Under the pieces are notes generated by a model. It did not search any database and was not told the DNA's origin. It was given only the letters and a program-made list of their open reading frames with translations. Position numbers and translations under genes: made by a program. Positions 12,150 through 23,485 of a stretch of 64,000 nt of DNA are shown here, piece after piece; within the stretch, counting starts at the first letter, position 1, and each line of letters starts with the position of its first letter. The DNA comes from Rhododendron vialii (Eukaryota > Streptophyta > Magnoliopsida > Ericales > Ericaceae): the NCBI RefSeq assembly GCF_030253575.1, contig NC_080562.1, forward strand, positions 32,629,852-32,693,851, written 5' to 3'.

Positions 12150-12942
12150 CATAGTTTTAAATATCGGCCGATACGGTACGTATCGGCCGGTTCGTACCGG
12201 AATTTTCGACTCCCGGTTCGGATATAGGCCGATATATCGGTGAGATTGAAATTCACAGGCGTATCGGCCGGTTCCCGATACGTATCGGTCTGTAACCGAT
12301 TTTTGGACCGGTACGGCCGGTACGTATCGGTTCTGGAAAAAAAAAAAAAAAACAGAAAAAACCAAAAAACAGAGCTAAAAAAAAAAAACAGAAAAAATCA
12401 AAAAACAGAGCTCCTTCTACACATATGTATATATTTGCTTCCACATCATTCATGTACGTATTGGTACCCCCACGTCATTCATTCTGGCATTGAAGTTGTA
12501 TTATCAAAATTATATTTGACTTAAAAGTTATGAGCTTGAAACTAGTTGTGCCTAGCGATTATGTAATGTAAAACCTCTATGGTGTGTTTATTTTAATGTC
12601 TTCATCTTATTTTTGCTATTTATGTCAATTATATCGAAATTTATAATGTTGCATTTTTCTCATATTTGTAAAATCTTATTGACTTGCGAGTTTTGATAAA
12701 TTATTGGATATTTCACATGAAGAGAATGGACTATTACATGTCTTAAATTAATTAAAATGTGATAATTTAAGCCAATGTTTAGGGCAAAAGTATATTTTTC
12801 AAGTTTTATACATGTTGCTGATGATTTTTAAAAATTCACGACCGCGACACCCGATTCCTGCGACGTATTACCGATATGTCCCGATACCGATATACCGCGA
12901 CCGATACCGCGACGGCGACCGATACCGCGATTTAAAACTATG
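12150..12942. mobile_element. hAT MITE with perfect 8-bp target duplication
   Basis: The ends are CATAGTTTTAAAT and the inverted ATTTAAAACTATG. The element is bounded by GGCCGGAG at 12142-12149 and GGCCGGAG at 12943-12950. 8-bp duplications are the hAT signature. The subterminal zones at both ends are dense in CGATAC/GTATCGG words, and the centre (12400-12840) is AT-rich and non-coding. It interrupts a GC-rich sequence (11930-12141 and 12951-13190) that I do not recognise. Confidence 0.88.
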
Positions 12943-13199
12943 GGCCGGAGGTGGCGGGCGGTCTTGGTGGTGGTGCTGAGAGGTGGGGCTCGGTGGTTAT
13001 GGAGGCCGAGAGATGCTCTCTCTCTCTCTCTGTGCCGCGTGTGTGTGTCAGTATAATGTTGTGTGTGTGTCAGTATAACGTTGTGTGTGTGTATATAATA
13101 GGGAGGGAGAGATAATGTGGTGGGGGTGAGAGTTGGCTGGAAATGATATGGGGAGCAGTGGGAAGGTGGGGGTGGAATTAATGGTGTACAGACTTACAG

Positions 13200-13566
13200 T
13201 ACAGGGGCAGGTGACATTATTGGGGTGTGTACAAGGGTTTGTTTTCTTTTCATTTTCTTTTTAAACCGGGAGGGGGGGGGGTGGGGAAGGTGACAGTATT
13301 TGGGTGTGTGCTAGGGTTTGTTTTCTTTTCATTTTCTTTTTAAACCGGGAGGGGGGGGGGGGGGGGGGGGAAGGTGACATTATTGGGGTGTGTACAAGGG
13401 TTTGTTTTCTTTTCATTTTCTTTTTAAACCGGGGGGGGGGGGGGGGGAAGGTGACATTATTGGGGTGTGTACAAGGGTTTGTTTTCTTTTCATTGGGTGT
13501 GTACAAGGGTTTGTTTTCTTTTCATTTTCTTTTTAAACCGGGGGGGGGGGGGGGGGGGGGGGGGGC
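13200..13566. repeat. Minisatellite with long poly-G tracts
   Basis: Four tandem units share GGTGTGTACAAGGGTTTG, a TTTTCTTTTCATTTTC stretch and TTTAAACCGGG. Each ends in a G run near 13270, 13350, 13430 and 13539. The last run is about 26 G. Spacing is about 79, 84 and 109 bp. ORFs on either strand here (poly-Gly, poly-Pro) are artefacts. Confidence 0.85.
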
Positions 13567-14189
13567 GGGCGGATGATGGAAATGTGCTGGTGCAGGTAGG
13601 AACTAAGAGAGAGAATTATTTCTCGCCGTCGTAAAAATGTGCCTCGCGGTGTATGATCGGTCTGGTTTTCGGTTTAAGAAAATTTTGAAAATGTTACCGT
13701 AAACTAAACAAAATATTTTGTGACTAACTGCGGTCTCAGTTTACGAAAAAAAAATCTCGTTGGTCAAAAATTAATTTTTATGTGAATATTAATACACCTG
13801 ATTCGAATCTAATCAGACTAATTAACTTATTAACTAATTAATCAATAAAACATATTATTAACAAAGAAAATGATTTTTAAAATAATATCACGAAATTTTT
13901 ATTTATTAAAATTTTTAGAATATTACATTTACATCGAAACAAACGGAGCCTTGCCATTAATCACATTTGATGGAAACAGCTAGAGCATACATTATATGTT
14001 GTGTTAGGTGTAGCTCCGAATTGCCAATTGTCTTCAACCACTGATCTACTATATAATCTAACCACATTATTTCCAAAATAAATATAGGTATAGGTATAAA
14101 ATTCCACAAACACATATGTAAAAATATATACTATATGATATCATAGTGAGTGTAATAGTGCTATCTAATTATTTGTAGTTTGTGTTATA

Positions 14190-14428
14190 CTCCCTCTGTC
14201 CCAATTTGTTTGTACATTTTCACTATTTGGGACCTCTTACAAAATTGTCTATATGTTTCAATTTATAATGTTTTTTATATGCAATATGGATCTTGTTTGA
14301 TAGATTTTAATTAGATCTAAAATATGATATTTTTGAAATTATGTAAAATATTATAAATTGTGAGATATAGACAATTTTTTAAAAGACACGTATGTCGAAA
14401 TTGAACAAACAAACCGGGGCGGATGGAG
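14190..14428. mobile_element. Stowaway-like MITE
   Basis: Terminal inverted repeats CTCCCTCTGTCCCAATTTGT and ACAAACCGGGGCGGATGGAG, flanked by TA on both sides (14188-14189 and 14429-14430), as in Tc1/mariner-derived Stowaway elements. 239 bp, AT-rich, non-coding. Confidence 0.8.
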
Positions 14429-14845
14429 TATTTTGTTTAGCGTGTAGTTGACTACTCTTGTATGGGCTTAAACGCAATAATTGCTACAATATTATTTCTT
14501 TTGCATAAAATTGTTGTTAGCTACTTTCCATAGGAGGCTATTTCTTGGGTTTTGTTGTTCTCGATTTGTTTTAATTATTGTGAACCTCACATCTTTGATG
14601 TAGTGCTCCGTTATTGTAATTGCGTAAATATTAAATAGCTCTGAAAATGTATAGTTCTCCTTAACATAAAGAAAGAGGAAGGGTTGTTTATTCATGGCTA
14701 TTAGATGTACGTAATCGCCATGTTCATGCTTTTTATAGTCTTGGAGTATCTTCTTACACGCAGGCAACGGCCAACAAGCTTGTGGACAAGATGGCTAAAA
14801 TGGGTGCACACAGAGATGATCAAATTAATGGTGCCTTTTCCTATT

Positions 14846-17494
14846 TGTAACGCTCCAAATTTTGAGAACGTTAAATAGACATTCTTATTGAAAAACTAAA
14901 TTGAGTTTGGCTCAGTATTACATCATAATCTTAACAAAAGTACTTTTATTCAACAAAGAAGGGGGAATTAGAGTTTATATCTACTGTTCCGCTTGTTTCT
15001 CCATCCTGGCCAGCTCCTCGGCTCCAAAAGCTTCCAAGGTGTAGAGTTCACTCTGTTTATCTATAAGATCTGACACATTATACTAGCGTCACCACCAATA
15101 TAATATGTCAGGGTCACCAAAGATAACACCATGAGCTACAAAAGCTCAACAGAATAACCCATACTCACTAACCTTATCTTACAAACATTAGATCATAATA
15201 CTAACGATTACCACATAGTATATCTATCAAACAATTAACAATTAACAATCCACATTCACTATTCACTATTGTTGATGTCCATGATTTCTGAGTTTCTCCT
15301 ACGCGTCATTTCGTAGACCGTGTCACTGGTTTCACCTTTCATTAACCAATCAACATTTTCAAAATCGTCATTTTACACACTCAACCTTGGTTCCGCCATT
15401 CCGGTCTCCCGAGTATCCTCACAATGGTTCCACCGCACCGGGTTCCCATTGGCACACTTTGTATTGGCTCATCTCCGTGGATAACCAAGCAACACACCCA
15501 ACTTCGGTTCCGCCGTTCCGGTCTCCCGAATATCCTCACAATGGTTCCGTCGCACCGGGTTCCCATTGACACACAAAACATACACCATATAATAGGCTAC
15601 CACGTCCGGCCACATTACGGTTTTCAAAACATTTTACCTTTTCAAAATACGTCTTTTCATTAACCACACCCTAGGTGTCATGTTTCTACTTTCTCGATTT
15701 TCGTGTCATGTTTTTATGCATAAACTCCGCGGTAGGACTTTTCACAAATGTGAACATAAATCATTCATTGTAATCTTGAAACTAAACTTAGCAAAATCAT
15801 CTAACTCTATATTAGTAATCATGCTCAAATAACCACTTAAAGCATAACGCCACATGTATGAACGTCTTTTGAGTAAAAATCACTTATGCTTTACAATAAG
15901 ACAAGTAATGCAAGCAATTCATGTATACATGCTCATAACCATCTTAAAAATCAAAATATGAATACTTTTACCAAACAATAAAGTCTTATCTTTCGAAAAT
16001 CGTTCTTTGTGAGAAGTTTATAACAACATATGTTTATTAGAGTATAAGTCAATTATTCTGACATGCTCATACTTCCATTAGCGAAAATAAGTTTGTTAAC
16101 TATAATGCATTCCAAATATTATAAGTAATAGATAACCTTATATACTTAGAGAAAGCGATTAAGGATATTCTAAATTATACTTAGAACTAGAGAGTAAGGA
16201 CATTCTACTCATTCCTAGAGGTAGGGAATAAGAAGATTCTACCGTTCTTCTTGGCGGTTGGTCAGTTTTGAGAATCGGTTGTCGGTTTTGTGAATCGACG
16301 GCGTAACGGCTCCGAATTGCTTCGAAAGGAAGAGAAATGGATTTTCTCTTCCTAGAAACAACTTTGTTAACTAAATTAGGCTATTTTAAAGATCTAGGGG
16401 TGGTTTTTGGAGGTGGTTTGGCGGTAGCTCTCAAGAACTTCAAGAAACTTAAAGAAACTTGAACTTTTGAACTATGAAAGCTTATAATTCCTAGAGAGAA
16501 GTGAGAGCAAAGAGTGAAGATGTGAGAATGGCTTGAGATGAGCTTGCTATTTATAGGCCAAGGGTTTTCTCTCTCCCTCCCTCACCCAAAATCTCTCTCT
16601 CTCTCTCTCCTATCTTTGATTTTTTTCTTGCTTTGTCACTTCAAGGCATGGCATGGTAGTAAGTAGAAGGGTAAAGTGCAAGTAACTATTAATATCTTGG
16701 CATGAAAGACTAGATTTTGTACTTTGGGTTAGATTTTATGAAGATTTGATGGAAGAAAGAAGAGATGGTTCAAGATTTGGTTTAATAAGTATATATATAA
16801 GGACAATGGTGGGTAGATTTGACTTGGAGAAGTACATAGGAATGGGTTGTAAGGATGTAAGAAGATCATGTCAAGGTACTCTCCAAATCTCTCCCATATC
16901 TCTCCATCTCTCACTAGTACAAAGTACCTATATATATAACTTGAGTTGGTAGAAGAAATCTAAGATGGCATGCTTAAAATAATCTATGAGATACATATAC
17001 CTATATATAAGTACTTAGAAAAATCTATGGAAGTGACTTTGGTGGGTGACTTACTTCTATTACCCAAGGGATAAAATTTTCCCGAACATTTATTGACCTA
17101 AGGGTAAAGGAAAAGGAAAAGGAAAAAAAAAACATTTGGAAGATATAATGATTTTCTAGTCTAGGGTTGGAAAGGTTCACAATGTTCAAGGGTGGTGAAA
17201 TGGTTCACTTAGGAATTAGGAGGATTCACAAAGGTCATCAGGTTCAAAAAAAAATGGCTTGGGAAGTCTAACTAGACTTGGAATCCAATTGGTTTGGTTA
17301 ACCAATTTAGTTGGAATCAAATTCTACTTGTCACGTAGGCTTTTTAGTCAAGAAATATAAATTTTAAAGACTAAATTTTAATTATGACGGATTATAGAAA
17401 TTTTAAAAGAAATTTTAAAAGCAATACTAATTAATTAAAAAGAAATTCCAATATAAAACGAAAATTTTATTCATCAAAAATTCAAGTCGTTACA
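14846..17494. mobile_element. Solo LTR, 2649 bp, with 5-bp CTATT target duplication
   Basis: Starts TGTAACGCTCC and ends CAAGTCGTTACA, so TG..CA ends with a 7-bp terminal inverted repeat. It is bounded by CTATT at 14841-14845 and CTATT at 17495-17499. No internal domain, primer-binding site or second LTR is present, so this is the product of LTR-LTR recombination. The length suggests a Ty3/gypsy family, which is an inference. Confidence 0.88.
15385..15575. repeat. Two-copy direct repeat inside the solo LTR
   Basis: Two units of about 67 bp, about 118 bp apart, each with GGTTCCGCC(A/G)TTCCGGTCTC, then TATCCTCACAATGGTTCC and CACCGGGTTCCCATTG. The open frames reading through them on both strands are a by-product of this GC-rich repeat. 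Confidence 0.75.
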
Positions 17495-18125
17495 CTATTC
17501 CTTCGGATGATGTGAAGGATCTCCTGGCGGCTGATTTGGCCGGTGTTTCCTACGAGAGACCTTAGTTTGTTTTGTTGCCTTTCGTTTTTCTAGTTTCGGT
17601 TTCACCAAAAACAAAAACAAGTATAGCCAGATTACTCTTTTTGCAGCTCTGCTTTAGCTGAAGAGTGCTTTCCATACAAGCTTGAGATTTGTTGCTTTCA
17701 AGCTTGATATAGGTCTTACACCAAGCATGGTTGATGGATGACTGGGTGGAAAGTTGAAAAACATTAACCTTTTCCTGGTTTATGGTTTCTGGTTTTCGGA
17801 AGTTCTCTCTTAACTAGTATCTACTTCCTCAATACGAAAGTGTCGGCACCGTCTTCGCTTGTCACTAGCTACCTGCATTGTGTCGTGTACAAGACCTTTC
17901 CGGTAATTAAGAATTCGTCTCCACTATGTTATTGCCTCATTTCACCTCAATTGGTGTTCTGTTTAACGAGATTTTGCCTGCTTCCTTGGTTGCTTTAGGT
18001 ATAGATAGTGCCCATTGCCTTGGCACGCCATTTAGTTGGTGTCTGAACATCATCTGCGGTTTGGATGCAAGGTTGATGGTTGTTCTTCAAGAGTCTATAT
18101 GTGTTGGTAAATGCATCCATTTTAA

Positions 18126-18752
18126 AATTTTTTTGACCAACCATAAAATACAGATAATATATATAAGAAAACATTGCAACAAAATGAGACACTATCGGTC
18201 CGAAATTATAGCGAAAACAAAAAAACGAAATACAACAAAAAACAAAAACAAAACAAAACATAACCAACCAAAAGCCATCTGGAGCCAAGACGCCGAAGTC
18301 GGATCCGTCAATCACACTCGTGAAGGAGGGTTGGAGTGGCCAAGACTGGAGTGGTCAGGTATGGACACAGAGCAAACTCTCCTGGATGGACCCGCTGCAC
18401 CAACTTGAGCTCGTTCCCGCTGCAGACTAAAGGCTGAAGCCGCTGCAGACGCCACCACCGTCGCCGTTGAACTAGTTCCAAGAAACCAGATCTGGCTCTT
18501 GACTCCAAAAAATGATGGGGAGAGTGGGAGGTCTCAACTCCCTAAGGAGAGAGTCTCAACCATCATATAACCATGGAGGTAGGAGAGTAGAGCAGAGGAA
18601 AGGAAAGGAGAGAAGAGAGGGAATCTGGGCAGACGGAGATTGAGGGGGAGGAAGAAGGAAGAGAAGAAAGGGAATGGGGGGCGACAGGGGCGAGGGGAGG
18701 GAGCCCTCACCCAGAGACTCTCTCTCTCTAGCTTTCTTTCTACGCTACTCTC
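18126..18752 (-). mobile_element. Short LINE-like retroelement with target-site duplication
   Basis: Flanked by TTGGTAAATGCATCCATTTT (18104-18123) and TTGGTATAATGCATCCATTT (18753-18772), a long, slightly diverged duplication typical of target-primed insertion. On the minus strand the insert starts with a CT-rich leader and ends TTATCTGTATTTTATGGTTG plus a short A-rich tail. The 3' part (18126-18390) is shared with 53988-54206. No complete ORF is present. It is either a non-autonomous LINE derivative keeping both ends or a truncated copy. Confidence 0.65.
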
Positions 18753-18776
18753 TTGGTATAATGCATCCATTTTTAA

Positions 18777-21480
18777 GCAGGTGTATATCCATCCTCTACA
18801 AGCTTATTGTATGTAAGTCCAACACTAGCACTTCTACATCTTCCTTTGTGCCCCTGTTTTCATATTTGTGTTCCCAGACTTCGCGCAATTGGGGGATGAA
18901 GTGGAGTTATAGATGAGGAGCTTGTTTCAACCCATTGCAAAAAAAGGGAAATCATGCTTTTCTTTTCCCTCCAATTTCTTTCTAGTAGACAAGGCACGTA
19001 ATTAATAAGGACACAACGTAGGGATTCGGGTTAACTTTTCGATCGGGTGGATTTTGCTTCTTTATCTTTTTGCCAGAACTGAAAGAAAAAGGCTCAACAT
19101 CAGCGGTAGCATCCCAGAGAATATTCCACGCTTATTACAATTATCTTCATCTATCGCATAAAATCGCTGTCTTTCTTCTTTAAAAACTCACACCCCACTC
19201 AAGAGTAAGCTATCGTTATGTATATATCTAGCCCTTAATCACCAAAGTATCTCACGTTGATCAGGTCACTGAACCAAAACATAGCAGTACGGACCACACA
19301 TGTTTGTGTATTGCAACTATCTTGTGGTGCGGCTAAGGTAAAGAAACCAAACCTGGTATTAGTAGGGGCCGGGGATGTTAAAAAGGTGTGGAACAAGAGT
19401 TGTCATGATAGAAAAGAGAAATAATCATTCCTAGTCCATAGCGTCGCAATTTGGGGACAAGCTCCAAGTTCATGGCTTTGCAGTAAGTGGATATTCGTCA
19501 TGGTTTAGCCACTGTGTATTCTCAAATTGAGCTGGATCATAGCTGCCGTCTCGTGAGGGGAGGTACCACTCTCAGCAATTCAGTAAGTTCTTCATATGAA
19601 TACATTGCCAGAGCAGTTTTGCTATCGTCCTTCACAAGAAGATTTCACAAGTTGTGCAACTAGATTGAGTGCAGAGCTTGACAAATGGGTAGACCGTGTA
19701 TGGCGTTATTGGTACCAGAAAAAAAACTACTAGAATTATATTCCCAAGTCAAGTAGCTTCAAGACACTAGATCTATGAGCTAGAGGGATTTTTTTTTTTG
19801 GCAAACATACAACAGCTGTGGCATGATTTTTCCCACTATAAACGTAGGCTTTGTAGAACAAGTGAGAATTTGGCAGACTAACAAACTGGATGGACTTCGC
19901 TGAACAACAAAGTTTGAGTCAAGAAAGGGTCGACACGAGGAAGCCGAACCTCTGATCGACCTGGACACATAAAGTTGAAGTTTTAGATTCTAAAGTTGTT
20001 TGGCCATATTGAGGGGAATGAGTATGTCCCATAGTGATACTTGAAAACAAGCAAGAAAAAGACCCGGAAAGATGGAACAGATATCTGTACACCGAATCCC
20101 GTGAAACTACTAATGCCCTACACCCTTCTAGTCATCAGCACCACTCAATGGACTACGAGGATGTGTGAGTAACTCTGTATGCAACTAGGAGGTGTAAAGA
20201 AAGAACTGGACATAAAATTTCAAAGCTTTCGTATGAAATGTAAATGTCAAGATTAAATAGCAATAACCAATAAGGATTAGCTCCAACAACTGTAGGAATA
20301 CAACTTCAACAAAAGAAACAGGGTGCAGATAACAAAGCCTAAAAGCAAAACAGCAGCGCTCCTTATTTCCCCGTAAACCATGAAGTCGTGAGACTAATAG
20401 AGATGAGATGTGCCAGAAGAAAAACAAAAAGAAAGATAACACAGAATCAACATCAAGTAAATCTTCCCAAAGACTAAGGTTGTATCTAGAAAAAGGGACG
20501 CGTTTAGGTCCCACTCCCAAGACTCCCAGCATAATGTGAGCAGCAACTTAATGCAAATTGTTCTAAGTCGCCCTTGTAGTTTCGGATCTAACCAAAATAT
20601 GTCTCAAGGAAACACTGTACTGCCTACAATAGAAGCAACAAAGAGCAAAGGCAAAGGCAACACCGCATCGAAACCATACCCCGAGCAAAATGGCAGTTTC
20701 ATACACATAGGAAATAATGTTGGAGGCAATTACATTAAGGTCTGAGGAATATCAGTTTCCACTGCTAGTATTTCAGTATAATTTCAGGCAATACGTAGTT
20801 CAGAATCAAATATAGTAATATAATAACACCATCACTTGAGACAACATGTTATTAAGATAACCATTTTCAGGAAAATAGCAGTTTTCAACTTTTACACACA
20901 GCCAACTCTGCTTGATGCTCATTATACTGAAGCTCAAAGCAACAATGCATCTTAGATTTTGTTTAAATCACCCCTTCAATCAAATGTAAAAGAGCAAGCG
21001 GGCATCAATAGTCGAGGGTAACACCGCACCTTGTGTGGCAGGAAGAATCAATAACGAAAAAAAGGCATTGTGGCAACATTACAGTCGCCACACTATCACA
21101 TTCGAAATAAAATCAAGTCAACATAGTTATTTAGTTCCCCAACCAAAGCACGTATTGAAGACTGTTGAGGAACTCTATGGTGATTTCCAGTAACAAGCAC
21201 AAATCTAGATAACAAGAATTACAAACATCACATCCATAGACCAAAGACGGAAAACAGAGCCATAACAAAACCAGCAATATTAAGATAAAACCAAATGAAA
21301 CAAGTTCAACCAAAACAATTTCAAGGCTATTGATATAACAGTTGCTACACAGAACCACAAATAGCAACTTTAACCAAAATTGCAAAAGCCCTGTGGATTT
21401 AACCCAACAAAAAAAAACCCCATCTGCAAATCGACGACTCAAACCATTTTTATCAAAAGCATAATACTGCACCAGTGATT
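18777..21480. other. No gene recognised
   Basis: No frame with convincing coding character on either strand. The right part (about 20500-21480) lies directly 3' of the GeBP gene. A GGAG|GTAAAT donor-like site just after that gene's stop hints that a 3'-UTR intron could extend into this area, but I could not place an acceptor. Confidence 0.35.
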
Positions 21481-21496
21481 TACCTCCTACAAAACC

Positions 21497-22732
21497 CTAA
21501 TCCTTCGGAGCCTTCATTGCATCCAACACCAGCTTTGTCTGCTCCTTCATCAACTCCACCCGCTTCAGATATAACACGACTTCTTCCTCGCGCAAACCCT
21601 TCCACTTCTTCTCCAGCTCCTTCGCCTTTGCCTTCCCAATCATACTCATACTCTCCACCATAAAACTCTTCACAGGCTCCTTCATTGACACATCTGAAGG
21701 CCCCTCCGTCTCAATCGACTGTTTCAGGCACGGGTAAGCAGACCAAAAAACCCCCACCTTATCCTCAACCTTCACATCCTTCATCTCTCCTTTCAATCCC
21801 TCTTTCAACCCAACAACTCCTTTCCCATTCTCTTTAGGCTGCAAAGCTACAGAATCTTCGAGCTTAACCATCTTCCTCGCTCTCTTATTCCCACTCTTCC
21901 CAATGTTCCCATTCTCATCAACTCCATTAATACTATCCTTTCCAACTCCCCACACTTTCTTCGAAAGCTCAAAGCACTTGTGCTCATGGGGCTTCGAAAA
22001 AACCGGGTCCGCCCCCTTCTCCCCCTTCCCAGCATTGATCTCGTACTTCTTCTTCAGCCTCCTAACCTTATCCATCAACTGACTCCTCGAAACTTCGACA
22101 CTAAGCGATTTCCTAATAAACTCATGAAACTCACCCGTGAGCGAAGAAGGGTCCGCCCCTTTCTTCGACTGGAAGTCAGCCATCCCCTTTAGTATCACAG
22201 TCTCATCATCCTCGCTCCACAACCTATTAACCGAGCCACCGGACTTCTTCTCCTCCTCCTCAACCTTGGCCTTTTTCTTGGGATTCTTTTCATCGGTCTC
22301 TGTAACGGGGCGTTTGGCGGATGGTTTAGAGGTGGGTTTCTTGGGGTTTTCCATGGGCTTGGAAGCGATGGGCTTGATGGTGAAATCGGAGGCGTTGGGA
22401 GAGGTTTGGGCCGAGCGGGTTTCGGAGTCAGATCCCGAGTCGGAGTCCGACGGCGAGTTGGGTTCTGGGGTTTTTGTAGCGGCGGCGGCGGTTGTTGGAG
22501 TGGGTTTTTGGACAGAGAGTATGTTGTTCTGTACCTGTTGTTCTACTTCATCATCATCTTCATCTTCGTCATCTTCAGATGATTCAGATTCTGCTGTTTC
22601 TTTGGGTAGTTCTTGATTATGGTTTTCTTCTTGTTCGTTGTCGGTGGGTTGGTCATCTTCCGATGTTGATGATGAAGCGGAAGGAGGATCTTCTTCCAGG
22701 GAAGCTCGCTTCTGAGCCAGCTTCGGAGCCAT
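21497..22732 (-). CDS. GeBP/STOREKEEPER-family transcription regulator (copy A)
   Basis: 411 residues in one exon, no lesions. Residues 1-165 are disordered and acidic ([20 protein letters not shown]), ending in a nuclear-localisation-like NPKKKAKV. About 168-263 is the DUF573/GeBP DNA-binding domain ([54 protein letters not shown]). About 366-411 is the conserved C-terminal helical region ([20 protein letters not shown]). Known: GeBP-type proteins are nuclear DNA-binding regulators linked to trichome and cytokinin responses (GeBP) and patatin promoter binding (Storekeeper). The target genes here cannot be inferred. Length and domain order are normal for the family. The start is supported by the TATA box 82 bp upstream and by conservation of the N terminus in copy B. 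Confidence 0.93.
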   Translation of the reverse strand: MAPKLAQKRASLEEDPPSASSSTSEDDQPTDNEQEENHNQELPKETAESESSEDDEDEDDDEVEQQVQNNILSVQKPTPTTAAAATKTPEPNSPSDSDSGSDSETRSAQTSPNASDFTIKPIASKPMENPKKPTSKPSAKRPVTETDEKNPKKKAKVEEEEKKSGGSVNRLWSEDDETVILKGMADFQSKKGADPSSLTGEFHEFIRKSLSVEVSRSQLMDKVRRLKKKYEINAGKGEKGADPVFSKPHEHKCFELSKKVWGVGKDSINGVDENGNIGKSGNKRARKMVKLEDSVALQPKENGKGVVGLKEGLKGEMKDVKVEDKVGVFWSAYPCLKQSIETEGPSDVSMKEPVKSFMVESMSMIGKAKAKELEKKWKGLREEEVVLYLKRVELMKEQTKLVLDAMKAPKD

Positions 22733-22813
22733 CGAATCGGAGGGAGAGAGAGAGATATGGGGGCTGCGAAGGTAGGGTTTTGAGTGAGAGGAGAAGAGCA
22801 GAATAGAAGGGAG

Positions 22814-22821
22814 TATATATA
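22814..22821 (-). promoter_or_regulatory. TATA box of GeBP copy A
   Basis: TATATATA in the context CTATATATAC on the minus strand, about 82 bp upstream of the ATG at 22732. The corresponding stretch is deleted in the copy-B promoter. Confidence 0.7.
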
Positions 22822-23059
22822 GTGGAGTACTTGTGTAGTAGGAGCCAGGAGGGTTTTAAAGGTTTTCGTTTCGCGAGATGTAGCCGCCGCGATGGGAATG
22901 GCCCATTCGACTCACGAGGTCATACCATACGATTGTGTGTAGCGTGCACGTTGGTGTCGTTTGGACTAACCCACAACCAAACAAGAGCTTAAGGATTTGC
23001 TCACTAAGGTTTCAGGCTCAAAATTTCTTAGATGCTACTTATTAGGTTTTTAAAAAAAA

Positions 23060-23262
23060 GTTGTGCTGGCCTATTAACTTCATGTCATTTTTTATTTGTG
23101 TTGTGTCATGCCATGCCGTGCCGGCCCACCTTCAACCGAGTTTCGTCGAGAAAAAAATATGTGTAACAACTAACAATGTAGTATTTGTTGTGCCGTGTCT
23201 TTTCGTGCCCGTTTAGAACCGTGTTGTGTCCGACCCGTCTAAAAACCGTGCTGCTAGACAAA
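23060..23262. mobile_element. Fragment of the hAT MITE family seen at 32685
   Basis: Shares TGTGTCATGCCATGCCGTGC, TGTAACAACTAAC and ACCCGTCTAAAAACCGTG with the interior of the element at 32685-33168, but lacks both ends. Non-coding. Confidence 0.55.
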
Positions 23263-23270
23263 ACTAACTA

Positions 23271-23485
23271 CTCCCTCCGTCCCAAATTGTTTGTCCGGTC
23301 CGCAAAACGAAGACTCAAAAATAATGCACTTATTTCAAGAAAAAATTCAAACTTTTTTCATAAATTAAAAGAACTCATCGATATCTAGTGAAATGTTGAA
23401 AAAAATTTGATTTTTTCTTAAAAAAATTGTATTATTTTTACATCATCGTTTTGCGGACCGGACAAACATTATGGGACGGAGGGAG
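23271..23485. mobile_element. Stowaway-like MITE
   Basis: TA-flanked, 215 bp, ends CTCCCTCCGTCCCAAATTGT and ATTATGGGACGGAGGGAG. Very similar to the element at 37710-37924 over its whole length. Confidence 0.85.

Larger units (their letters stand above)
14755..17565 (+). pseudogene. LINE ORF2 tail (RNase H end), split by a solo LTR
   Basis: Before the LTR, 14763-14845 reads ATANKLVDKMAKMGAH, like the ANxLADxLAK segment near the end of plant LINE RNase H domains. After the LTR, 17500-17565 reads SDDVKDLLAADLAGVSYERP and a stop, like the usual C terminus of these proteins. A one-base frame change lies near 14830. The following 350 bp (TTTGTTTTGTTGCC, GCAGCTCTGCTTTAGC) fits a LINE 3' region. Upstream sequence is too decayed to read. 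Confidence 0.5.

Noticed and set aside
13261-13576. Glycine- or proline-rich ORFs
   Set aside because: They are generated by the poly-G minisatellite and have no start or splice context.
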